Shown here: piece by piece, positions 35,106 through 44,900 of the stretch
Numbering within the stretch: position 1 is the first letter of the stretch
Layout: every line of letters begins with the position of its first letter
Assembly: GCA_019843655.1 (NCBI GenBank)
Contig: JACDQD010000006.1
Location: forward strand, 4,766,034 to 4,830,033
Source of the DNA: Lethocerus indicus
Taxonomy: Eukaryota > Arthropoda > Insecta > Hemiptera > Belostomatidae
DNA length: 64,000 bases
Direction: 5' to 3'
Made by a program: the position numbers and the translations under genes
Notes under the pieces: model-generated
Databases searched by the model: none
The model's input: the letters and a program-made list of their open reading frames with translations, nothing else
What the model was told of the DNA's origin: nothing

Positions 35106-36235
35106 CGTAGATTTCGTGTCTTTTTGTCTCCTCTCGCTGGTTTGGACGTTTGCTCGACCGCTTTCGGCTGCTCACCATCTTCAGTAGCGGTGTTAGCCAC
35201 TTCGGCACTCACTGCACTGTCACTGTCACTTGTTCTGGGATTTTGTTAATCGGCTCAAGTCTTTGTCGGACTATCGGTTAAATATATATTTGATCACACA
35301 ACTGGTCACAACTATTAGGTTCTGACTTCCAAATATATGACAGAAACCTACCTGGTATTGTGTATTTATGATCATATAAGTTTTCCTGTTGATCCAAAAT
35401 ATATTGAAAAAAATTTATTTTTAATAACCTAGTTTTTAATTATGTTATTCTTATTCTTAATTATTAATTTTATTCTTAATTTTTAATAGTCTAAAAGTGC
35501 ACCCAACGAATTTTATTTAAGTACATTTCCACACCACCCTCAGGGGGCGCCAGTTTATCGATGCAAGTGCACCCAACGATTTTAGTTAAGTACATTTCCG
35601 CACTACACTCAGGGGGGCGCTAGTTAATCGGTGCAAATTGCACCCAACGAACTTTAGTTAAGTACATTTCCGCACCACCCTCAGGGGGCACTATTTTATC
35701 GGTGCAAGTGTACCCAACGTACTTTAGTTAAGTACATTTCCGCACCACCCTCAGGGGGCACTATTTTATCGGTGCAAGTGTACCCAACGTACTTTAGTTA
35801 AGTACATTTCCGCAACACCCTCAGGGGGGCATTATTTTATCGGTGCAAGTGTACCCAACGTACTTTAGTTAAGTACATTTCCGCACCACACTCAGGGGGG
35901 CGCTAGTTAATCGGTGCAAATTGCACCCAACGAACTTTAGTTAAGTACATTTCCGCACTACACTCAGGGGGGCGCTAGTTAATCGGTGCAAGTGTACCCA
36001 ACGTACTTTAGTTAAGTACATTTCCGCACCACCCTCAGGGGGGCATTATTTTATCGGTGCAAGTGTACCCAACGTACTTTAGTTAAGTACATTTCCGCAC
36101 CACACTCAGGGGGGCGCTAGTTAATCGGTGCAATTGCACCCAACTAACTTTAGTTAGGTACTTTTCCGCACCACCCACAGGGGGCGCTAGTTTATCGTTG
36201 CAAGTGTACCCAAAGAACATTAATTAAGTTCATTG
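35106..36235 (+). mobile_element. MITE-family element carrying a diverged minisatellite
   Basis: The left terminus GTAGATTTCGTGTC through CTGCTCACCATCTTCAGTAGC is followed by the inner segment (CACTGCACTGTCACTGTCAC and an AT-rich part to about 35480). A tandem array then runs to about 36235. The right terminus was not found. The array has the opposite orientation, relative to the inner segment, from that in the 9106-9960 copy. Confidence 0.7.
35500..36230 (+). repeat. 70-72-bp minisatellite, about 10 diverged copies
   Basis: Units are marked by a CAGGGGG word at about 35541, 35610, 35682, 35752, 35822, 35892, 35964, 36036, 36107 and 36178. Two subtypes alternate: GGGCGCTAGTTAATCGG and GGGCACTATTTTATCGG or GGGCATTATTTTATCGG. 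This implies higher-order duplication. The array is related to, but more diverged than, the one at 9183. Confidence 0.9.
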
Positions 36236-36582
36236 TACCGTATTATTAATTACTATTTCATTTATAATATTTTTATTTATAATTTTATATCTTTATATTT
36301 GCCACAGTGTTCTTAATATGATTACGGACTGTACTAAAATGTAATACAAAATTGTTTGTTGAGCCAAGGACAAAGTTGTCCGAAATTTTCAGTTAAAAAT
36401 CGAATCAAGTAAAAACATCAAACGTGCCAAATGGCACGATATTTTGACAAAAAGATAATGAGTTTTGTACCAGGACAAATGTCAATTAAATAAGAAAATA
36501 TTTAAACAAAATATAGAAATAATTTTATTAATATAATATACAAAATATAATAGCTTTACAAAATAATTATTTGGCCGAAATT

Positions 36583-38023
36583 TCAACAGGACGTGCAAGA
36601 GGGCTGACAATCGCAGGCGAGAGGCGGGCAAACTTCGCAAGGAGCCTGCACTTGCTGTACTCTGGTTTCGATCATGTTCTTCACGTATTTCTTCTTGACG
36701 GGTACGGTGTCGACGTACTGCTCGAATACGGGCCGATTGATCTTCTGCAGGACGGGCACAGTCCTCAGCCTGTGGTGGACCACGGGAGTGACCACTTTCT
36801 CGACGACGGGCACCTTCTTCAGCACCGTCTGCTCGACCGGTCTCAGCACCCTCTCTCTGATCGGTACGTTCACCGTGTACGGCTCGATTATCTTCTTGAT
36901 TCTGTGCTTCACCACCGGCACAGTCCTGATCCTGTCCTCGAGTACGTTCTTCGTCACCTTTTCGACCACCGGCACGTGTCTGACGACGCTCGATTCGCGG
37001 TTCTCGACGTATTTGTCGAGCACGGGCACCTGCCTCGTGCAGATCTCTTCCCTCTGAGTCAGCCGCTTTTTGATCACCGGCACGTGGGAAATGCACTCTT
37101 CGACGACTGGCCGAATCACGTTCTGGAGGCGGTGTCTTGTGCAGGTGGGCGCGGCGGCCACCTCCTCCCCACCGCAGCAACAGCAACAATCGCAACTCCC
37201 AGAACCCGTCGACAACACCATCTAAAATACGCAATTAAATAATTTATTAACACTAGTATAAGAAGGTACACGTGTAATCTTCCGATTTACTAAGACCTAC
37301 AAACTAAGGATAAAGTGCTTTTACCACTTTATATTGCACAGTCAACTTTTAAAAGTTATGGTTCCCGATGAAGGAAATTAACCAGTGTTAAAATATTTTC
37401 TGCTTGTTATTCCATCAGGAATCCTCCAATGTCTAATCGGTGGGTATGGGGGGAGGGAAGACGGGTATAGAACTCGAGGAACTGGGGAATTTTTCAGGTC
37501 ATGGTGAAGAATGCAATTAAAAACATACTAGGGAGAATTAAGGATAGTTTGAAGAAATTTTTATTGCGAGCGACGTTGAATATCTTGGCGGAACCCCCAT
37601 AGTCCAATGCCCTATGCCCACGTCAGTTTCAGTATGGCTTAGCGAATAACCAGTTTTTTGGTAGCAGTCCAAATTTCCGGCTTTGGTCGATTCCTTTGGG
37701 ACTTCTTAGGGGATTCCATGAAAGACCAGCATTCCGGAATAAGATTCGGTGTATTAACACTTTAATAACTAAAGGAAATATTATATTGTATTCTTAAATT
37801 GTATTGTATTATTGTATTGTTAAAACTTAAAACTATTACCATTTCTTTAGAGACATCCCTATTCTTTTCTATCCTCCTTGTTTTAAACTATAAATGAGGT
37901 CGGGTTCAAATAATCGTGACGATGTAATGAAAAACTGAAAGGCCGAGGTATCTGAGTCTGGGCTCAACTTACATGTAAGCAACCGGCTAGCGCGATCACG
38001 ACTGTCACCGCTTTGGGTTTCAT
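36583..38023 (-). CDS. Secreted VPVV-repeat protein with Cys ends (two exons)
   Basis: Exon 1 (38023-37973) codes for MKPKAVTVVIALAGCLH and ends at CAT/GTAAGT in phase 0. Exon 2 (37221-36583) follows GCGTATTTTAG and begins MVLSTGSGSCDCCCCCGGEE. The core is eight consecutive repeats of exactly 18 residues, each starting VPV or VPI (for example VPVVEKVTKNVLEDRIRT). The protein ends CEVCPPLACDCQPSCTSC. The precursor is about 229 residues and the frame is intact. It lacks the Gly-Tyr domain of its paralog at 19042-21226. The repeats are highly charged with alternating Val, and an 18-residue period equals five alpha-helical turns. A filament-like extracellular protein with Cys-mediated end linkage is the likely reading. 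The function is unproven. The intron is 751 bp. Confidence 0.85.
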
Positions 38024-38122
38024 TCCTCTTCCAGTGGGTGTTTGACCAAAGAAATAAAATCTTCCGATGTTCAACCGGCAAAAACGGACCGGACACGAAT
38101 AGGTCTCGCTTAGTTTCTTATT

Positions 38123-38130
38123 CTTATATA
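38123..38130 (-). promoter_or_regulatory. TATA box
   Basis: On the minus strand TATATAAG lies about 100 bases upstream of the ATG at 38023. Confidence 0.55.
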
Positions 38131-38139
38131 CATGTAAAG

Positions 38140-38446
38140 CGACGACTAGCAGGGGTCAAGGCGCCGCCGACAGTAAACAAGCCTTGGCTCCGGCTCTGGC
38201 CAAATCACGTTCTCCGTCAACAATTCTGAGAGTTCCCTCTCTGGTTCTATTGCGTCATTAGGGAATTTCTAGGCTTTATAATGGCGACAGGGCTTGTGTA
38301 AACTGATGTGTAAACTGAAAAAGCTTGATTCCTTCGGGTTCACAAATAGTAGCAACGTTTTACGACCAAGTTCAATTGTGATTCAGCCCCAAGAACTGAT
38401 TAAATGCATAGTCGGGCCTTTATCTATCTGGTTTTACCTTATTATG

Positions 38447-38494
<48 letters not shown>

Positions 38495-40170
38495 CTTTAA
38501 CACTAATGAAAACAAATGAAGCTTTATAATGAATGTGGAGTTCCACGTACATATTCCAAGATTCGATAGTACTGATTTTTGTGAAAACTAAATATTTCCC
38601 TTGTATATTCGGATACTTACTTTGAGTTGTTTGAAATTTGGATAAATTAAACATTTTTAATAAAATAAAATATTTTTGGATTAAAAATTTCAGGCCGAAA
38701 ATGTGAGCCTAGAGGTTCTGCCCAGGGTACAGTCTTCGTACGTCGCGCGAAATGAGAAATCTGATCAGGACCGGAGACAAAATTAACAAAGAAATTCCGA
38801 TTTAAGCCATTCATCATTGTCACGGCAATAATAGGACGGCCAAAATGAGTCAAAATACCTTAATTTTGAAACGTGTCGGAATTCGAACGGATCGTTCGAA
38901 CAAAACCGAGACAATAATACATTTGAGACGTCCCGACTCCCGGAATCCGTTATCGCATTGGCGGCAGATTGAACAGAGATAAGCCGCATAGGCTCGCCCT
39001 GAATTGACCCCAATTTGGAGTCCGACCGGTTCAACTTAAATATTGTCCTCGGGAAGTTTAATAAATGCTCGGTCAATATTTTAGCAATAAACGTCGCTAC
39101 AGAACAACAGAAAAAAACCGCAACAATGACAACATCGACTGTCAGGATAGGATAAATTGCTGTTTCATTATTAGAGAGGGAATATTGTTTACTCTCACGA
39201 TCGAAGCCAAAAATATATTATTTACAACTGACCATTGCTCGTTCTACGATGAAGCCAAAAGAAATTTCATGACAGCAGTGGAACGCCATTGGTACGCGTG
39301 GCTCTGGAAATAACAAAAGCCGATGAATTCAGGAAATGAAAATTAATATTTTTTATATTTTGTTAGCAATAAAAATATTGTTTGTGAAATTAAATTTTTC
39401 TCGAAGCCAATACAAACTCCCACAATATTGTTTAAAAATACCTTTATTGTTATTGTCTCAATTTTTAATCATGTCTATAGACCTTAAATGCAAGCAGTTG
39501 TATATTTCTTTGGGGGTCTTACAGTGAAAAAATCGATTATTCACTTTTCACTTTATTTTTTACTTTTTTGATTGTACTCATTTCACTGCGCTACCGCAGG
39601 TTCCAAATACTGGGTGTTAAGTATTTACCACACCTGTTAGGACTTAAACGAGGATTTGGAACATTGTTTCGCCGTATGCCAGATCGGTTACCAGTGGAAC
39701 ATCCTGCTTAAATTGTCACTATTATGGTAGAGAGGGGATGAATGCATAAAAAGAAAGCGTTGGACCGTACTAGTGGAAAATAATATAGAGATGGACCCGA
39801 ATTACACACCGGTACTTTACATGGAAATTGATGAACCGGGATGAAGTTCTGTGCGCTGGGATTGTCGGCTTCCTCACCTCATATTTGCCAAAAATGATTT
39901 TCAAACTCCTTCCACAAAATTCCGTTCAGAGTAAGCATGAAATGAATACAATTAACGACGAACCGTCCCAGTGTTAAATCGAAAAAATATTCTCGAACTG
40001 GTGACATCTTTTCGTGCACAGCAATTTGGTGTAATTTGAGACACTGCCCCACGCCATTCAGAGCCTCGGTTGTTTTCATATTTGAAAATTAATACCCAGT
40101 GCCTATTCTTTGGTAGCGGGGATCGTCGCAACGGTACCGATTGGTCTCCCGGCCGCGATCACGTACAGCC
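38140..40170. other. Gene-free intergenic DNA with (AT)n
   Basis: An (AT)n tract lies at about 38450-38493. The open frames spanning it read IYIYIY and are artefacts. No supported gene was found. Confidence 0.45.
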
Positions 40171-40174
40171 CCCT

Positions 40175-40183
40175 CTATATATA
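40175..40183 (+). promoter_or_regulatory. TATA box
   Basis: TATATATAA lies about 70 bases before the ATG at 40247. Confidence 0.65.
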
Positions 40184-40246
40184 ACTTCCAGCCCATTCCA
40201 ATTGGCATTATCCGAATTGCGACCGAGAGCTCGTTCAGAAAACGAA

Positions 40247-40988
40247 ATGGGCAAATTTTGGAGGAGCCGAGCCATTCTTCTGCTCGTATGGACCGTCGTA
40301 GCGCATCAGGTAGCCAACCGACTAATTTATCACTTAAGCTAGTGACTCAATTAATAATTTATTGACGGAATTATTGGCCGTATCTAATATCACGAAATAT
40401 TCAAATAGTCCGCATTAAAAATATTAAACTTCCTGGTTAATTACATGTCCATCGAGCTAACGGCGAATCATCCTGTCTCCGATAATATTCTAAACTCTTT
40501 CTGACCCCTGAACGGCAAATAATTTTAACTAATTCAATTTTTCAGGCTTCAGGCAGATGGATATGCAGCTGCAAATGTAAGCCCTGTTGCGGACCGCCGG
40601 TGGACGCCTTGCCCGTTCCTACGATGACATGCGCTCTACCACCTCCACCGCCCCGCCGCCTCCCGCCTGTGCCCTCTGCCCGGAGGTGTTCATGGCCGCC
40701 CCGCTCCGGCCCCGATCTGCGCCACACTCTGCCCGCCCCCACCACCGGCACCGGCCCCACCCCGCCCCGTCTGTCTGCTCCACCGTCTGTTTCCCGCCCC
40801 CTTCCGGCTCCGGCTCCTGCCCTGGCCCCCACCTTCTGCCTGGGGCCGGCTCTGCTGCCCTGCCCGCAGCACCCCTCTGCTCCACCGTATGCTTCCTGCC
40901 CCTGCCCCGCCACCCCCGCTTGCCCACCACCCCCACCACCACCCCCGCTTGCCCGCCTCCCAAGACTTGTTATTGTACCTGCGTGTAA
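40247..40988 (+). CDS. Secreted Cys-Pro-rich protein (two exons, several frame breaks)
   Basis: Exon 1 (40247-40309) codes for MGKFWRSRAILLLVWTVVAHQ and ends at CAG/GTAGCC in phase 0. Exon 2 (from 40546) follows CAATTTTTCAG and reads ASGRWICSCKCKPCCGPP. After TCALPPPPP the motif C-x-x-x-C-P-P-P recurs, but its copies are spread over all three frames: CALCPEVFM and VCSTVCFPPP in one frame, ICATLCPPPPP in another. The natural end CPPPKTCYCTCV stops at 40988. At least three small indels would be needed to join these. The sequence is very C-rich, so assembly error is plausible, and a decaying gene is the alternative. It resembles the Cys-Pro gene at 4252-6239 in composition. Predicted length is about 165 residues. 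Confidence 0.55.
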
Positions 40989-40989
40989 C

Positions 40990-41986
40990 ATCGACTAGAG
41001 GATATGTCCAATTTAAGTCAATTTTTTTATACGTTCTTTTTTATACGCAAATATAATTTAATTTAAATGCTAACGACCTTACATGTTATTCTAACTACCC
41101 TATTTCATTTTTAGATATATAATTAAAAATAGAACAATTTATAAACGATTCAAGAGTAATAGTCCGAAAATATTTGAAATAATTCACTCGCTCAATTACC
41201 AACCAATTTAATTAATTAAAACTCTAGTGGGTTCTGTTGACTGTCTGTCCGAGATGAAACGGATTGCACCTTTACGGAAAGAAAGAGCCAGTCTTCTTTA
41301 CACTGAAAGATGCGGAGTTCTGTCGTATTTCTATATCTTGCGAGCGCGTAGAGAAAGTGCAAAAACATTGATTTTGTCACTTTTTTGCATTTCTTGCAAT
41401 CAGATATTGAGAACTGTTGGCTCGGTTCGGGCACTGTTGAAAGAAACATTGTTTAATCGCAAATTTCGAACCGATTCAGATTTCTTTCTAAATAACCGGC
41501 CGCTTCCACCAACCCACAGACCACCAGTTTGTCTGGTTACGTGAAAATCAATTTGGCCGCCCCTTTTAAGAGGTTAAATTAGGTCAGGATTGGATACTTT
41601 GTGAATTGCCAATCAAAAGGAATATCTAATAGGGATGTAATAACGGACACTCACACGACATCTCAGTAACAATAAGACTCACTAACGATTTTCAGTCTAG
41701 AGTTGAATGTCGAGCCACACAGTCGATATTCTATGTAGTTAACTCCGCGCAGATGAACTGAATTGAGCAGTCTGAACACCTTTATTCATATAAGTCGATA
41801 ATCTGTTACTTACTCTCAGATTTAGTGGGATGAATTAGTGAGTCCAATTAATAATACTTTTTATTTTAGTTTTAGTAGAAGACAAATAATTGCAACATTG
41901 TTGGAAGGAATATATCACGATGCACTGAATATCCTGATATAGTTTACGGACTACACTAAAACAAATTACTTTCTCTATATACAACA
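40990..41986. other. Intergenic DNA between the cluster and Ir93a
   Basis: The open frame at 41227-41544 has no splice or start context. Nothing else was seen. This stretch should contain the Ir93a promoter, but no TATA box is evident. Confidence 0.4.
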
Positions 41987-44900
41987 ATGAATCTTATCTT
42001 AAGCCTCGTCGGATTGATAGCAATCGCCAGCGTTTGCAAATGTCAGATGACTTACATATTGTGTAAGTAAAGTATATCCCCTACTAAAAATCTAAAGAAA
42101 ACTATTTCTTGATTGTCACACTCAAGTGTGTTTCTACCAACTAATTATTATTAAAGTGGAAAAAAATTATACACCCTTCGCTATAGCCAGGCAAGCCGCT
42201 ATGGCTGACGGTTGCCATGATTTATTTCATGTACATTACGAAAAACGCTTTGCGATTTGCGCAGTTAACGTTTAATTATTTATTACTTTATCGGAATACT
42301 TTTTTCAACATTCGTGTAGTGTTACTGAGAGAACAGGCCGACAAGAAGGATTTAAACGTCCATACTATTTCGAACGAAATGTCATGGGACTTGAGAACAG
42401 TCTACCTGGATAGATCTCAATCGAATCTATCGTTGAGCCAAGGTGAGACCGCCAATTTTTTATATGAAATAGTCCATTGTTCTTGTTATAAAGTAACGAC
42501 TTAATTTTCATAAAGTTAAGACGTATATTTTTTGAAGTACTCAAGACATAGCCATACTGACAATTAGAACAGGCACACTCTGGTTGAATACCAGAACCAG
42601 AATTTTATTTTAAATGCCCCGTATAGCCATACGCTGATTTTAATAAGTCGAAAACAAATGAGACATTCATAATGGTAACGATTGTAAGTTATTTCAATAG
42701 CTGAATATTTTTCTCCAAAAGTATGCAGCGAGCTAAGTGTCGGTGTGAACTTAGTCATCGATCTGACTTGGACCGGATGGTCCGAAGTTAAGTGGCTTGC
42801 CTCCGAACACGGGTTGGCTTACTTGAGGCTCTCCCTTTCAATAGCCGCAACTCTCCTAAATGTAGCCCACAACTTTCTGATTGAAGCCAGGAAAGCCAAC
42901 GACGCCGCCTTTATCTTCCAAAATGAGCTCGGTAACTGTTTTATTATAACAAAAAAACAAATATTTCGAACCACAATTCTATAAAACGTTTATGGCTTGA
43001 TCCCGCCTGATTTTCAGATCTTGAAGAAGCGCTTTATTTCTTGATCGAGAAATCAACGCTGAGAATAATGACTCAGCACGATTTTACCGACCACGGTTGT
43101 GGACTTTTGAAGGATGCAAGACCTACTCCTCAGTTCATCCTGGTATTTTCCGACACCCAAGCCATGAAGAGGATCTTCAAAACTGTGAGTTCTAATATAA
43201 ACTAAAGTTCTAAAAGTAGATTACTAATTTACAGTTAGATAGCTTACTAATTCTATGTTAACAATGAATATATAGGAATAGAAGTACTCAATACAATATT
43301 ATATATAGTTCATGGTACTATATGCCCTACCATATATACATTTTAAGAGGCTTATAGATTTTTATTAAAGAATATTTTACTTGAAATCGATCAGAAATCA
43401 ATAATTAATGTAGAGAATACTATATTAATTTGATGTAATCTGTCGTTTAGGCTGTAGAATGTGATGTAGTGAAATTACACGACCGTTGGCACCTTGTTTT
43501 CACCGACTTCAATTATTCTGAGTTCGGTCAGACTTACTCTGAAGTACGAAAATCTTTGTTCACGATAAGCAGCCCAAATGGTAATTACACGTACCGAGAA
43601 GAATTTGAGGTGAGATTTACGGTTTAACATCTTTGAAATGTCTTAATTCCTATAAAACATTCTTGAACCGATTTAATTTATATCTTTCTTCTGTTTTTAT
43701 TATATTTGGACCACCTACAGCATACGTTTCTGAACCAGTTGTTTCTCTCTTTGAACGAAACTTACACCGAACTCTATGAGGCGGGTGAACATTTACCCTC
43801 GAGCATTGATTGTGCTACCAACACTATGAACTCCAGCACTGTGGTACCTTTTTACGACAAGTTCAAATTGGTATGCTCGCGGAAAATTCTTACCGCGGGA
43901 CACAAAAAAGTGCCCGAAATAAAATTAAAATTTTACATTTCACTGGGAAAACCTCCCACTGACTTTCTGTGTATATTTTTCCAGTCAACTCTCAATTATC
44001 CGTTGTTGCACTACGACGGAACCGAATCTCTGGTGTTGCCTAAAATGGAAATAGAGATACATTCAAGTTCACACCGTCTGAAAAAAATCGGTACATGGAA
44101 GCCGGATATAGGTCTGAAGATAGACGGTTTCTTACATCCTGTCAAGAGGTATTTTCGTGTCGGTACAGGATATGTAAGTTGATTATTTGTTTTCTTCAAA
44201 TTTGTATTATTTAAATTTTACTGTTCGCGATTGTTACTGTTTCTCATAGGCACAACAAACGCGCTTCACTACTTTAATGTTTGCCGCCATTTAAATTCGC
44301 GATATTAGCACTTCATTCTTTACTTTTTGTTTATTTCACCTGAACCCCCATATATCCGAGACTATTACTTGTTTTTGGAGAACACTCGATTGAGTTAAAG
44401 CAGAAAGGTTTATTACTGCCTTCCCCCCTGGTTATAGTAATTACACACATAGTAATTACTTCCTTTCCCCGATAGAGTGTACCGTTTGCCTTTCCCGTGG
44501 CCGAACCTCCAACGGACGAATTCTTGACGGAGGCTGTGGGCACTGAATTGTGGACCGGCTACTGCATCGAGCTAATTCGTCGGTTGTCGAAGGACATGGA
44601 GTTCGAATACGAGCTGGTCACCTCCTACGAATTCGGAAGGAAACTACCCAACGGAACTTGGACAGGCCTCGTCGGACTCCTTGCTACGGGGGTAAGTCGC
44701 CTAACTGAAAGATAACACTGAGAGGCCATTACGTTTTAAGCAGTTTGAATAATGTTGTCCGCCAAGAAATGGAAGGATATAAGGTATAGTATAAAATATT
44801 CAAATTCTTGATCTGGAAAATAAATAAATTTGAAACATGCTTAAACAGAGCTACCCCTTCCACGCCGAAAATGACATATGTACTATGTAATGTCAACAAT

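Noticed and set aside
36482..37234. Minus-strand frame of 250 codons rich in Arg and Glu overlapping the VPVV gene
   Set aside because: It is an alternative frame of the same exon. The VPVV frame has the exact 18-residue period and joins exon 1 in phase.
38294..38654. Open frames on both strands ending in IYIYIY
   Set aside because: They are produced by reading through the (AT)n microsatellite.
40542..40991. Minus-strand Gly-rich frames
   Set aside because: They are the complement of the Cys-Pro second exon. The plus strand has the promoter, signal exon and acceptor.
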